NCBI GenBank assembly: GCA_017893485.1
Contig: CM030362.1
Span: forward strand, 35,967,565 to 36,031,564
From: Hemerocallis citrina
Taxonomy: Eukaryota > Streptophyta > Magnoliopsida > Asparagales > Asphodelaceae
Length of the DNA stretch: 64,000 bases
Direction: 5' to 3'
Position numbers and translations under genes: made by a program. The notes below the pieces were generated by a model, which saw nothing but the letters and a program-made list of their open reading frames with translations, was not told where the DNA came from and ran no database searches. Positions within the stretch are counted from its first letter, which is position 1. Each line of letters opens with the position of its first letter. This document shows, one piece after another, positions 1-12,519 of the stretch.

Positions 1-1260
1 GGTTACTTCCGCCACACTTCAGCTTCTTCATGCAGGCTCTCTGTGCATACATCCTAAAAATGTCAGTACATCTAAGGGACATGTATACTCCAAAATCCAA
101 ATTCAATAACTCGGATATTTATGCTTCCTCATCCTTCATATATCAAACTAAAATGTTCATTGAAGATATTGAGAGTATTTAACCAACTTCCGTACAATAA
201 AACTTATGCTAGAGCCGCTAACCTTTGGTGTCCTATATAATCACTTTATATGCATATCCATATAGATTAAGACTTAAATATTGATGAATATAGAGTAAAA
301 ACGGGTAAGAGAGATGTTCAGCTCCTACACACCTTTGTCTGTCCAAATATGTTTGAACATATAACCTTTTGCATGCTTTTCGTTGTGCTGTACTCGGCTT
401 TTTAAAGTTACTCCCATTTAAATGGGTTATAACATTCGGGTGAAGCATTTTAAATTTGAGGAAAGTTGATTTTGCGCCAGCTGATGCTGCAGTCATGCTC
501 CTATTGGGGAATAAATACCATCTTAATGTTAGACACATTCTGATACATGGCACTTATAATTGGCACACATTACTGACCCAGGATTGGCATCACTTCATAA
601 TGCATTGATGTGATGGTGACATATTTCATTGACCTGCACTCCTTTTTGAGCCAGATTTTAGTGCATAACTTTCCAACTTGGCAAGTTGAAAATTTGTCTG
701 TCTTGTATTCTTTATTTGGTTTCATAAGAATTTTTGGAGGGTGTCAACACTAAATGCTATTGTTAATTTTGTTCCATTAGAATATTTTTATTAGATAGAA
801 GGTCCATAATTTACTTATCAGGATTGAGATATGGCTGGCAGTAGTATTTAGTCGAATTCCTGAGAGCATTGTCGAGTCTCTTTTCCTATTTGATGGGATA
901 TGGCATTTGCCGCATTTCTGGTTATTGTAGTGAAAACAGTTTGCATTTATTAACCTGGACGTATATCAGGTTAGAGCTGTTTCCGACTTTTTAGACTAAG
1001 GGATAAGATTTGTAGGCTCAAGTGTTGAGAACTTTCAAGCACATACTATACCCCAAAAAACTTGTAAACTTGAGTACTTTAGTTATAGAAATGCAGTAGT
1101 TTTACAGTAATTCTGAATCTTTGGTAAAATATTGATATGCTCTTGATTACGTTTAACTTTTTTGAAAACTTTTTAGTTAATCTATGTAACGGAATTGATA
1201 TTAGGATTTCTGAGAAAAGGATGTTCATTCCTTCTTATACAATTCCCCCCTTTCTTTTAG
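1..1260. other. No recognisable gene; probable intronic or 5' remnant DNA of the amylase pseudogene
   Basis: AT-rich DNA without a convincing coding segment. An open stretch runs from the left edge to about position 180 on the + strand, but I could not match it to any family. The next recognisable exon starts after a polypyrimidine tract and AG at 1259-1260. Upstream amylase exons, if present, lie left of the window or have been lost. Confidence 0.5.
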
Positions 1261-1609
1261 GTTCTGGAAAAAATGTGAGTACTGGCGGTTGCCAGACGAA
1301 ATATGAAAATCACCTGGAGTAGTTGGTTGGTGGCCTTCACGCACAGTAACATTTATAGAGAATCATGATACTGGTTCAACACTGGTATGGAATGCTTTAA
1401 GATTCTGTACTGTTAAATTTTTTTATTTAAAAGCTCTAATTTTTTGGAGTTGTCTTTTGCTAGAATAGACTCCTAGCTGATAGATAATAATGGCACCAAA
1501 AGTTATATATTAAATTCATTATCTTTTTATCTCTAAATTTGTACTTTTGGAAGTTGATACTATAACAGTGTCCTCTACTTTAATATGACTAGCCAAGTTC
1601 AACAGAAGG

Positions 1610-2100
1610 CCTGAGGCATAACAAACTGTCTGTGGAGGGAGCAGAAGCTATTATCTACTATTTAACTTATGAGGGACAAGGAACATAAAAATTGTACATT
1701 CAATCAAACCCCGATGAACAAAAAGGTCTAATTAAAGCATAAAGAACTGTCTATGGAGGGAGGAGAAGCACTTCATTAACTCTTTAATGAATAAGGAACA
1801 TAAAAGTTCTATATGAATCAAACTCTTTAACTCTCCAAGATTAGCAAAACGTCCAGTTAAAGACATTACGAACTGTCTATGTAGGGAGCATAAGCACTTC
1901 ATTAACTTTTCAGAGGACAAGGAACGCAAAAGTTGAAAAGTTGTATTTTGAATCTAAGTCTTTTACTCCATCTATTCAAAAACCCTAAATTCCTAATAAG
2001 AAACAATAAACTATCTATAGAAGGAACTGTCCATGGAGGAGAAGCACTTCAATGACTTTCTTGAGGACAAGTAACATAAGAAGTTTGAACGTAATCAAAC
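1610..2100. repeat. Diverged tandem repeat, about 126-bp unit, four copies
   Basis: The phrase GAACTGTCTATGGAGGGAG, followed by AGAAGCACTTCATTAACT and a GACAAGGAACATAAAAG block, recurs in diverged form starting near 1610, 1736, 1862 and 2022. Spacing is about 126, 126 and 155 bp. It lies in the intron between amylase exons A and B. On the - strand the repeat creates a chance peptide with a duplicated LMKC..SLHRQF motif, which I do not regard as coding. Confidence 0.7.
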
Positions 2101-3318
2101 TTTTCACACATTCTATGGCACTTCCAGGGAGCTTAATTCCCTTGATTTCTGTATACATATATGTGGTGTCATATTAATAAGAGTTTTACAAAAAATTATG
2201 CTGAAGGCTCAAGTACAAAAAGGATTTAACTGATGATTAGTCCAACCCCTTTATAGAAGAAAAGGGAGAAAAGAAAACCCATAAAATCCATGCATCAGCT
2301 GGCAAAGTTACTGGTTCAAGGGATGAAACTGGCCATAATCTTGTAGCTGACAGGCAGACAGGAAGATGCGACTGTTTTGCCCAGTCTGGATGAGACGTTG
2401 TCTTCTATTTTAATAGAGTAAAATGCCACCATTGGAGGGTCAATGTAAACAAGGTTTCTCTGTGGAAAATTTGCTGCTTATTTTCATATAAAGTTAATCT
2501 ACATCAGTTCACCATTTCATTAGCGTTAAATTTATTGCTTGGATCATGATTTGAAGGTTATCTTTTGCACTATGCACCTTCAAAAATTAATCTATATATA
2601 TGCACTATTACAGAAGTTATAACTCATTAGGGTTAATGTTTTTAAAAAAAATGCTCAACCATGTCACACTACGTGTAAGACTTGTCAATACATCATTTTT
2701 CTGAAGTTATTAATATCCATCTATAGGGTCATTGGAGATTCCCATCTGGTAGGGAAGTGCAAGGATACGCATACATATTGACGCATTCTGACACACCAGC
2801 AGTCTTTTATGACCACATATTTTCACATTATAAGCAAGAGATCTCTAAGTTAATCTCATTTAGGCATCGGGCCAAGATTCATTGCAGGAGCGTGGTATGT
2901 GTTATCTACCTTTCAATCTCAATACATCACATTCTACTTTCTTGTCTTTCTCTCGTTTATCATCTCTTTCCAAACATGCATAGTATATCTTTTCTATAGA
3001 AAGTGAATTATTGTTACTGATGCCTAGTGTTTTTTTTTTTTTGATAAAAAGTGACTAGTCACCCGTTTCATTAATTAAGATTTAACGAAACCACGTTGCC
3101 AAAATTACAAACATCGAACATCTAAAACAAAGACTACAAACAACAAAGTAGTATTACAAAATCTAGTGACTGGAGGTAGCACTCCCCCTCTGAATCCAAA
3201 AGACCATCACCCCTAGCCATTGTCGTTTTTGCAGCCGGAGTTAGGTACAGCCATCTCTACCATTATCATTCCATGCGCAGTTTCTTCCTTGTCCCTGACA
3301 AACCCGTCCAATCATGTA

Positions 3319-6300
3319 TTAGAGGGACCTTATTTTATGAAGCAGAGTACGAAAATTACAGTTATTGTTACCAAAACAAGTGCCGTTTCTATCTAGCCAT
3401 AAACTCCATATAGTAGCCGCTACAGTCATATCCCACATAGACCGCAACTCATGCTTAATAAGTCTAAGTCTCCAACTATACCAAATATCCCCTATAACAC
3501 TAGGAGTCTCTAAAGTTCCAAAACTCATAACCAGAACTTCCCATGCTAGTCTAGTCTTCGGACAGTGAAAGAAAATATGGTTGACATCCTCGTCCTCGGC
3601 GTTGCACCGCTGACATGTCACGTTGATCGGAATGTTACGCTTCCTAATATTCGTTTTGGACAGGATAACATTATTCAGCACCAGCCACAGGAACGCTTTG
3701 ACCTTATTTGGGCACATAGATTTCCATATAATATTCGTGCTCGCACTTCTGAGACCCCCGTCATTCAGGAAGGCATACATTCCACTGACTGTGAATGTAC
3801 TGGACGAACATAGTTTCCACTCTCTACAATCCTCCTCCGACCTACTTGGGTTTAGCGACTCCTCCACCAGTCTGTGAAGCCTTTCAAGTTGACCTTGATC
3901 ACCCCGCACGTTACTACCATGGTCCCCTAACCATCGGTTATCCTGTCCCCAAACGTCTCCCACCAGTGCATCCACATTTCCTGCCTTTTCCGCCAACTGC
4001 AGGAACAACGCCTGTAAAGTGTTGTCCCCACATCACCTATCCTTCCAAAATTCCCTTCCATAGAAATGACACTTTTCCTTGTTTGCTTCTTCCTCCAAAT
4101 CTAAATTTCTTTCAGAGACAATATTGTTTGAAAGAGTTGCACCACCACGCCTTCCGTCGTCCGTGCATTTTCCACCACCATTTGGTAAGAGATCTCGCAG
4201 ATTCACTATTCCCAATCCTCCAAATTCTTTTCTTTTGTACACCTTCCCCCACTTAACCAGATGAAACCCCTTATTACCCTCCGTAGATCCTTTCCATAAA
4301 AAAATGCCTCCTACATTTATCGATTCGTTTAATCACCCAACTCGGAAACTCATATATCGACATCAAGTATGTTGGCAGGCTACTCAACACCGAATTAATC
4401 AGAGTAATTCTACCTCCCAACGATAGCACTTTTCCTTTCCACCCAGCTAGTTTCTTCTCTATTTTGTCGATCAGATTGCACCAGTCTTCCTTATGCATCC
4501 TCCCTGGCCAAATAGGGTCCCCAAGTATGCTAATGGGTAGTTTTCTCTTCCACAACCCAACCCTGAAACGATCATCTCATTTGCATTTGAATTGTCATTG
4601 CATAGAGGAATCACACAACTATTGCTAAGATTGACCTTCAATCCAGACCAATATTCAAAGCATCTTAATAAAATTCGAAGCGCCAGAACTTCTTCCATTT
4701 TGGCGACCCCGAACATAAGAGTGTCATCCGCATATTGTAGTATTGACATCGGCACTGGGATTCCTTTCACCCTGACTCCATTCATGATTTCTACTTCTTG
4801 TCCTCTCTTAGTCATTTCGGCCAGTCCGTCCGCAAGAATTGTAAACATCAGAGGTGACAACGGATCTCCCTGTCTTAACCCTCGTCTACATCTGATTTCT
4901 CTACCGACTTGACTGTTAACTTGGATAAACGATTTCCCATTTCTAACACACATTGTCATCCACTTCCTCCATCTAGGCCCAAAACCTTTGAGAAGTAACG
5001 CCTCATCGACACAATCCCACTCCACCGTATCGTATGCCTTTTCGAAATTCAGTTTCAACAGGAAACCATCTACTCTGTTCTTGTTGCCTCTGAACACCAT
5101 CTCATGAGCTGACGCTACACTATCCATGATATCTCTCCCTTTGACAAATCCACTCTGCGTCCCATCAATAATATCCCTTAAGTGAGGGGCCAACCTATTT
5201 GCGAGAACTTTGGTGATGATTTTGAAAGACCCGTTGAGCAAGCTAATAGGTCTAAGGTCCGCAATCCTCCGAACATCCGCTTTTTCTGGGATAAGAACGA
5301 CGTTTGCATAGTTTAGTCTTTCTACCTTCGCCACACCTATATAAAGTTCCTGAAAAATGTCTAATAAATTTTATTTGATGATGGTCCAGTACATATTGTA
5401 AAAAAGGATCAGGAATCCATCAGGCCCTGGCGCTTTATCCTGTCCCAACATTCTGACTGCCTTAAGAATTTCCTCTTCTAAGAAGACCTCTTCCAGTGCA
5501 TCGCTTCAATTCTCGACTCCTCCCACATCTCTGGTATCAATTACATCTAATTGTCCTTTTCTTCCCAAGCAGATCTCTGAAGTTTCTATCAATCTGTTGT
5601 CTTATTAATGCTTCATCCTCTGTCCAGACCTCCTCCACCAACAACCCTGTAATGTTATTCTGTCGCTTTCTACCATTTGCTACCTTATGGAAGAATTTAG
5701 TATTGGAATCTCCTTTCAGCCATTGTACTCTCGATCTTTGTTTCTAGTAGTACTCCTCCATCTCACCGATTTTGAATAGTTCCGTTCTGTTCGTTTCCAG
5801 TTCCTCCGCTCCATCCAATGCAGATTTCTTTGTTCTTGTATAGTTTCCAATATCTGATTTCTATTCCCTAACGTCTCTTTCTTCCTAACGACTTCTCCTA
5901 GTTCCTCTTTTGCCCAACTCTTCAGGCATTTACGCAATCTACCCATCTTAATATTCCATTTGGACACCGCAACTGTCTTGATCACTGGGCTTTCCCAAGA
6001 CTCCTCTATAATCCTTCTAAGGTTACCATTCAGGGTCCACGCCTTTTCAAACCTGAACTGGTGCCGCTTAGTTTTTGATGCCCCTCCCACTTCTAGGATA
6101 AGGGGAATGTGATCCGAGGTGAATCTCGGGCAGGACCTAGCCCTTGCATCAGGAAATCTATCCTCCCAATCTGTTGAGACCAAAATTCTATCTAGCTTAG
6201 CTAAGGTTGGATTGAGTTGCATGTTGGTCCAAGTAAATCTCCCATCTGCCACCTGCATCTCTCTCAAGTCCAAGTCATTGATAGTGACATTGAAGTCGTG

Positions 6301-6804
6301 TCTATCATTCGCGCTTGCCCCCCTACCTCTGTGTTCGTTTTCAAATCTAGTAATGTTAAAATCCCCTCCAATCACCCACGGCCCCTCCCACCTTCTGCGG
6401 ATCTATCTAATCTCCCTCCATAAACCCTCCCTCAGATGCGGCTGATATGGTCCATAGATTGCCGTGACCATTTGCTCCCAATCATCAGATTTGTGCATTA
6501 ATCTACCAATAACAGACAAAGAGCCAACAAATTCATGAACGATGTTATAGACACTAGCATCTACCCTTAGCGCAATTCCCCCCGAAAATCCCCTGGACGT
6601 CTCGAACGTCCAATGATAGTTTGAAAGCGATCTGAGACCCTCTACATCCTTAGCATGTGGATCAGAAATCCTAGTTTCCAGCAAAGCACACACACTCGGC
6701 TTCACCTTAGCGATACTATCGTTCACCAATCTACACTTACCCCTTGACTGCAACCCTCTAACATTCCAAAAGATGTTCGATATAAACACAACAAAATTTC
6801 GCAT
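3319..6804 (-). pseudogene. LINE ORF2 remnant: endonuclease, reverse transcriptase, zf-RVT
   Basis: Reading 6804 to 3319, the first part is an exo-endo-phosphatase-type endonuclease with WNVRG, ETRISD, YGPY and GGDFNI. The reverse transcriptase follows (about 5334-4471) with LRPISLLNGSFKIITKVLA, RQGDPLSPLMF and the catalytic LQYADDT. The zf-RVT domain (3319-4008) has CQRCNAEDEDVNHIFFHC. Damage seen: in-frame stops near 6403, 5716 and 4033, more stops between 5335 and 5715, and a segment at 4274-4555 that reads in another frame, implying two compensating shifts. The element is an immobile relic. Confidence 0.9.
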
Positions 6805-6835
6805 CTACCCCCTACTCCCCGGTGCTATGAGGCAC

Positions 6836-9223
6836 TTATAGACATTGTCTATATGCCTCCACTCTAATAGCCTTAATCCGGTCTAATTGATCTCTACTGT
6901 TAACTCCCATATCCACCCCTAACATGCTAGCATAGTAAAGAAGTATATTATCTGTAATACAATTCAAAATTGAAAACGAACTTCCACATGCTGACGTTGG
7001 TTCCTTAGCCTTTGCTGCAGATCTAATAAGATCCTCCTCCCTTAGACCTTTCGAACCCCACCTATCCATTTGTCTCTTGCTCTTCCTCTTATTCTCGTCC
7101 CCGCCAACCCCGACACCTTCTCCCACAATCTGTTTCCCCGGAGCCAATTCCCTCACTTGCAATACCCATTTTTCATGCTCGCTATCATAATCAATCTCTT
7201 CCCCCACTCCATCTAAGGCACCAATTCTTCCTCCTTCCCCCGACAATATGTTTGTTTCCTCAATCCCTAAATTTTCTTCGCCCCCTTCTCCCCCACCTGT
7301 CTCGTCACCATAAACCCCCACTTCCCCCTCCTCACCCTCTTCTTCCGCCCCCTCTATTCCCTCCTGAGCCGTCCCCTCGAAACCCTCCATGTTGAAACTT
7401 GCCATTTTATCTTTCTCATTGCCACTATGGCCTATACAGCCCACTGTCCATTTCTGCATCTTTATGAGATGGGCCCGGCCCAGTAGACATGAATTTTTGA
7501 GTCGCCTCCTTCATAGCAGCTACTAATGCCTCCTGAAATTATCTTTGGATAGGGTCAGCACCGCCGATTCTACCTCTGTGGGACCCCCCCTGCACCCCCT
7601 CTATAATATTGCAATCTCCATCAATCTCCGTCTGCCCCATACCCATCATAGTCCCTACTTTTTCGCTGTCCTCTTCCTTACGTTTCTCGCCCCCCCTCCC
7701 CCCCCCCCCCCCCCCCCCCCCCCGCGTCTCTAAATTTGATCCGCTGTCCCTCCACACATTGGAGTTGCCTGTATTGGATGCACCAGTAGATCTTTGGTAA
7801 GAACCAACGGTCCTCCGCTTTCCTTTACCAATCGCTGATCTGTGGTTGCGATTACCCTGCTCAAGATCTAATGGTTGAGGCTTATCTTCAACCTCCTTCC
7901 TTTTACTAGCTAGCATTTCTGATCTTGACGACAACTCCGGCGACCCTCGAAATGACACCCTCTTCTTCCTCTCTATGATAATTTTAACTTCGTGTCTTTC
8001 GTCTTCAAATTCTGCCACGATCATTGATGGAATTACTCTAGTATTGCTCACACCAATTTGAATTCTTGCATACTCTCTTCGTGTTTGTAAATTGGTGTTC
8101 TTATTGATTGCGATCAGGTAATCGAAGCTCGCAACGACGTTTTGGAACGCCGACCGCACCCAGCAATGGAACGACATGTTAAATAGTCGAACCCACACTG
8201 CCGGCAGCGTATCGATCTTCAAAGCGCCATACTTCCCCGACCATCTACTCATCGTGACGTAGAAATCCTCTCCTAGGCTACCCATCATCAAAAGTTCCGT
8301 AACTCTTTCCTCAGTCTTACAGTAGACCATCCACACGTCGTCCTTCATTTTTTGAATCTCCTAAGACCAGTTCGGTGATGGCCTAATACTCTCTGTTAGC
8401 TGCTCTATCAGCTCCGCCGGCGAGGGGTTACCAGTGTGGACCTTGAACATAACACAAAGTTGCAATCGACGCTCAAAATCTGCCATGATCGGGGTCGGCT
8501 GAATGACCGCCCTGATAGTTCTCCCGTCATCCCTGCTCTCTTCCGACCTAGGTAAGCTTGCCTTGCTCTCACTCCTCTCAGGACTGAACGTAGGTGACTG
8601 CCTTGCTTTACCCGTTCCGAATTTGAGACTAGGACAATCCCTGGAGATGTGTCCCTGTTTTTTGCAGGCATAACAAAACCAAGCATTCAAGCATTCATTG
8701 ATGGAATGACCTCGCTCCGCGCACTTATGGCACCGCGCGTTCTTTCTTGCCGTCACCGGAGCTGATGACGAAGATGACGTTTGTCTTGCTATTTTCTTCT
8801 CTGCTTTGGCTACCCTCTTAGGCTTGAAAAGAATCTACTCCCCCTCTGCGTCCTTCTTCTTCATCACTTCCATCTCCTCTGCTCTGTCCTCTCTTCGATG
8901 GGCACCTTGCTCAGGAACCTCCCACCCTCTTTTAGTCGCCTCAAGATAGCTTGTCCTCTTCCTGTACCTCGAGCGGGACATCCCTCTCAATCCCTCTGCG
9001 AATGGGGTCGCCGGCCCTCCATCTGAGTTCCCTGTTGGGGTTGTCTATCTCCACTCTTGGGTGGCCCTCTATGGTCCTCCCTTGAGTTCTTCAGGTGGGA
9101 GAGTCCTCTAGCTCTCGATATCTCTCTCTTGGGAAGACCTCTATGGTCTCCCCTTCCACCTCCATAATTGCCTCTGACCTCAGGACGATGAATATCCTCC
9201 TCGTCTCTACCTCTCTTCGCCAT
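6836..9223 (-). pseudogene. LINE ORF1 remnant: gag-like, DUF4283 and zinc knuckles
   Basis: The probable start is the ATG at 9223 (MAKRGRDEED), which parallels MPKRGREED in the younger LINE of this window. Two CCHC knuckles lie at about 8680-8745 (CHKCAERGHSINEC, CYACKKQGHISRDC). A DUF4283-like block with LPAVWVRLFNMSFHCWVRSA follows at about 8130-8215. The C-terminal part ends near 6836. The reading frame changes between 8987, 8361, 7539 and 7459, so the protein cannot be made as one chain. A C homopolymer at about 7699-7723 (+ strand) lies inside the glycine-coding stretch. ORF1 proteins bind element RNA; this one is defunct. Confidence 0.85.
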
Positions 9224-9903
9224 CGATCTATGCTGGAAATCTGTTGGGAACTTTTCTCTCTGAAGAAACTTTCCTTTCTCCATTTGGTTGAACTTCTTTT
9301 GGTGCCTTGTGTTAGATAGGACATAAAATTGGTTATAGAAATGCACTTTTTTTGTAACCTGATTAATTTAATGGAGCTCCTGCGAAAGTTGTTAGTTTTT
9401 CTGATGGGGATGAGGAAGGAAAAGAACTCAGAGAAAGAGAGAAAAAATCAAGATGGGACAATTTTTAGTACTTTTTATTCATCAAAACAAAATGTCATCT
9501 ACACTAAACCTAACTGAGCGCGCAAAACTTGTTTTCCAGAAAAACCATAATTAGGAAGGATATAGAAATTAAATTAACTTTCCAACCAAGAAATATAATA
9601 TAATAGACTAGCCAAACAAACACAAAATCTAGGTCTCCTATATTGCTTGTCAAGCCAGGTTTGAAATCCGCCATCTTCTAATTTTATACATGGTCGAATT
9701 AAAAATTTTGCACATATCAAAATACACTAATCCTTAGTGGTGATGCTTCCTTCAGGTTAAGATAGCAAAGGCAGAAAGAGACGTTTATGCCGCTGAGGTT
9801 GATGATAAGATAGCGATGAAGATTGGCCCTGGATATTATGAACCATCAGAAATGGAATTTAGCTGCGGAGGGAGACAACTACAAAGTACGGGATGCTTCA
9901 TAA

Positions 9904-10506
9904 GCTGTATGTCAACACAATCTTTTAACAAAATCATGTTTTGAAAAGATATTATAACTATTAACATATTATAAATAATTTTTTTAAAATAAAGGGACAC
10001 TGGTTGAAGGCTTGAAACAGCTAGAAATGACGATATATATATATATACATAACTTGTTTTCCAGAGAGAGAGGAAGTGAGAGAGGTATCGTCATAAAGAA
10101 TAAACGAGAATACATGTAACTCGGAACTTGAATTGCTGTAAATTGTTACTGTATTATAAATTTATATGAATCACATTAGTAAACTTATCTACAAATGTAC
10201 TGTTACTTAAATATTCATTATATATGGAAGGTTGAGTTTGTTTGTGCTTTAGTCTAACTTTTGAGTTACTAGTTATTTAGTAGTTTACTGCAGCATACAC
10301 AGTCATCATGTGATGCCAAATATAAAAACATATGCCGATAACTAGAAGGTGGAACACATTTCTGTTATTTATGATGAAGTAGACTATACAATTTTTTGGT
10401 TATTGAAAGGCAACAACTCTATTCTGTTACATTGCATCAATTTATCATTCAGTGTGTATTAACACTATACAAGGTGTATATTTGTGGTACAAGACTGCAT
10501 GATGTC
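9904..10506. other. Intergenic, AT-rich, no gene seen
   Basis: Between the amylase pseudogene stop and the 3' end of the RTM2-like gene there is AT-rich DNA with a short AT microsatellite at about 10031-10047. It presumably holds the convergent 3' UTRs of the two flanking genes. Confidence 0.5.
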
Positions 10507-11901
10507 TTATTTTCCACGATTTTTCAGCATACGAGAGACATAGAAACCAGCAGAAAATGCTATAACTGCCACAGCAATCACCTTTCTGTTCCTATCCAGC
10601 TTCTCCCTTAAATAATCTATTGATCCAGAGTCCATCCATCCATCCTTGACATCTTTCAACTTAGAAACTATCCTTTTTATCTCTTTTGGCATATCTCCAT
10701 AAATCTCCCTTACCTTTGATTTCTCTTTTATGATAGTTTCTTCCTTTATCATCTTCGAAATTCCCTTTTTTTGAATGGTCTCTTCTTTCTTCTCATCGCC
10801 TTCCTCTTGCTTCTTTTCGATAGCTTTTGGCATCTCTGTTTGATTCTGATATTCCTGCTGCGCTTCACCAATCTCTTGCTGCTGCTCCTTGTGCATAGAT
10901 TCATCCTTCTTATCGACAACACTTTCTGGCTTCTCCTTGATTGTTTCTTCGCTTTTACTTTCTTTGGTCTTTGGCTTTTCAGCTGGGAGGGGCTCTTTTC
11001 TCTTCTCTTCAGTTATAGCTTGCCCTTTTGGCTTCTCATGTGGAACGGGTTCTTTTCGCATCTCCTCAGATGTAGCCCTTACTTTTGGCTTCTCAGCTGG
11101 AACGGTCTCTTTTCTCGTCTCTTCAGATATAGCCTTCTCTTTTGGCTTGTCCTCTTTGACAGGCTCTTTTCTCTTACCTCCAGCTGCATCTGCATTCTGT
11201 TCTATTGGCTTCTCCTCTTCGACGGGCTCTTTTCTAGTATCTTCAGCCGCAGTCTGCTCTTTGGGCTTCTCATCTCGGCTGGCTTCTTTTCTCTTCTCTT
11301 CAGATACAGCTTTCTCGTCCGGTTTCTCATCTGGAACAGGTTCCTTTCTCTTCTCTTCAAATGCAGCCTGCTCTTTTGGCTTTTCATCAGGGACGGGTTC
11401 TTCTCCCTTCGCTTCAGAAATATCCTTTTTTGGAGCATCTTTCTGCTGCTCCACCTTCTTTGGCATGATCAAGGTGAGTGCTCCTTCCTCAAATCTCCCA
11501 CTTATCTGTTCTATAATGGTGTCTTTAGGCACGTCGTATGACTGATCCACATCGATATACTTGTTGTCAGCCACTTGCCGACTGCCCTTCACTAACAGTA
11601 ACAGTTTTCCGGCAGTGTGAAGTTGAACTCTGATTTCTTCCCTCTTGAAACCTTAACAACAAAGGGAAGAAGAAAAGAAGAAAAAAAAAACAATTACAAG
11701 AGATTAGACAAACTGTAAGCTTCCATTATGGTCAACAATGTAGATTTGATCGTGATGCGTACCTGGCAAACGAACAGTTAGGTTCCGATTAGATGAGTCC
11801 TCGGTCCATTCCACGTCTGGCTGGAAAGCTTCACGAATCGGCTGAGGTGGCAGCGAAGGCTGGCTTTTCAAAGTAGGTTTTCTTGTTCTCAATCTATCCA
11901 T
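10507..11901 (-). CDS. RTM2-like small heat shock (alpha-crystallin) domain protein with C-terminal membrane anchor
   Basis: There are two exons on the - strand: 11763-11901 (46 codons plus one base) and 10507-11651, joined as G|GT to give a glycine. The intron runs GTACGC to TTAAG. The product is 427 aa. Residues about 26-110 form an HSP20-like domain: AFQPDVEWTED, LTVRLPGFKREEIRVQL, GKLLLLVKGSR, then GRFEEGALTLIMPKK. Residues about 125-280 hold seven or eight imperfect copies of a 19-21 residue unit (SEEKRKEPVPDEKPKEQA type). A hydrophobic helix near the C-terminus (VIAVAVIAFSAGFYVSRML) is followed by a basic tail. This layout is that of RESTRICTED TEV MOVEMENT 2, a phloem membrane-associated factor limiting long-distance movement of potyviruses in Arabidopsis. 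A role in resistance here is inference. A TATA box lies upstream of the ATG. The frame is intact. Confidence 0.88.
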
Positions 11902-11966
11902 GAATAGAGTGATTGATTATCGGTGGTTGTAAGTTTGGAGTTGGTGATTATTTCGAAGAGGAGATG

Positions 11967-11974
11967 TATTTATA
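11967..11974 (-). promoter_or_regulatory. TATA box of the RTM2-like gene
   Basis: TATAAATA on the - strand, 66-73 bp upstream of the ATG at 11901, implying a short 5' leader of about 35-40 nt. The position is typical for a plant TATA promoter. Confidence 0.6.
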
Positions 11975-11999
11975 GGTTTTTGTTAGACTTGATATTCCA

Positions 12000-12519
12000 A
12001 GCTTTCCTTGTATGAGAAATCTCTTCTTCTTCTAAATGAGTAGGATAGGAAAGGTAGAATTCCTTACTTTGCCTATGTTCAGAAGATGACCTCTCTTAGT
12101 TTGTCTAATGTCTCACATCTCCTTACTACTTTGTGTGATGCAATATTGATGCTCATATCTATCCCTCAAGTTTCATTTCTTATTTAGAAAGTTAGATGAG
12201 TCAACTACAACATTTACAAGCAACAATAGAATATTCTGTAATGTCAACATATGTGAATCAGAAAACAAACTTGTTCTTCAAGTTTTGGTTGCAGATTAGT
12301 AGTTTATGTGAGCTCGGCTAGTCTACTTCGGACAAGTTGATTTGGTAGTACTAGTTGTATTTCCACTGAATCCATTCCTGATCTTATGCAGTTCTCTTAC
12401 AATGCCTCCTCTCCCCATTTGCTCTCCGGCTACTTAATTTGAGCGTAACATGCCCCAATTCGAATCACTGAAGTCACGCACTCCATAGCTCATGCGCTGT
12501 ATTCACTTTCTTCTTCTGT
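12000..12519. other. Intergenic, upstream of the RTM2-like gene
   Basis: AT-rich DNA with no recognisable ORF or element. It probably includes the distal promoter of the RTM2-like gene. Confidence 0.4.

Larger units (their letters stand above)
3030..9330 (-). mobile_element. LINE (L1-type non-LTR retrotransposon), decayed, in the last amylase intron
   Basis: On the - strand the element runs from a 5' region near 9330, through a zinc-knuckle ORF1 and an endonuclease/reverse transcriptase/zf-RVT ORF2, to a poly-A tail seen as a T run at 3030-3042. The terminal GATAA next to the T run and the nearby GTTTCATTAAT also occur at the 3' end of the younger LINE at 30.1-36.6 kb, so both belong to related families. 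I could not find a convincing target-site duplication. The insertion splits the last intron of the amylase pseudogene in antisense orientation. Confidence 0.9.
1262..9903 (+). pseudogene. AMY3: Plastidial alpha-amylase (AMY3-like) 3' exons, broken
   Basis: Three exons match the C-terminal end of plant plastid-type alpha-amylase, a family that degrades starch by endo-1,4 cleavage. Exon A (about 1262-1384) reads CEYWRLPD, then [20 protein letters not shown], including the conserved active-site NHD segment, and ends at a GT donor. Exon B (2727-2894) starts after AG and reads GHWRFPSGREVQGYAYIL, TPAVFYDHIFSHY and KIHCRSV before GTATGT. Exon C (9756-9903) starts after TTCAG and reads VKIAKAERDVYAAEVDDK and AMKIGPGYYEPSE. 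Two lesions are visible. A TGA at 1304-1306 stands where the family has coding sequence. After YEPSE the frame shifts (net +1 or -2), since the expected ending WNLAAEGDNYKVRDAS-stop continues in another frame. An extra A in the A-run at 1268-1273 may be a third. The last intron holds a 6.3-kb LINE. Upstream exons are not seen. I call it a pseudogene fragment. Confidence 0.85.

Noticed and set aside
233..553. 106-codon - strand frame near the left edge
   Set aside because: No recognisable domain and no splice or promoter support.
7545..7800. Proline-rich + strand frames
   Set aside because: Created by the C homopolymer in the antisense of LINE ORF1.
9329..9517. Short + strand frame beyond the LINE 5' end
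   Set aside because: Low-complexity lysine/glutamate-rich, within the amylase pseudogene intron, no splice signals.
10771..11545. Long + strand open frames (256 and 218 codons)
   Set aside because: They are antisense shadows of the repeat-rich exon of the RTM2-like gene. The - strand has the recognisable domain, splice sites and TATA box.
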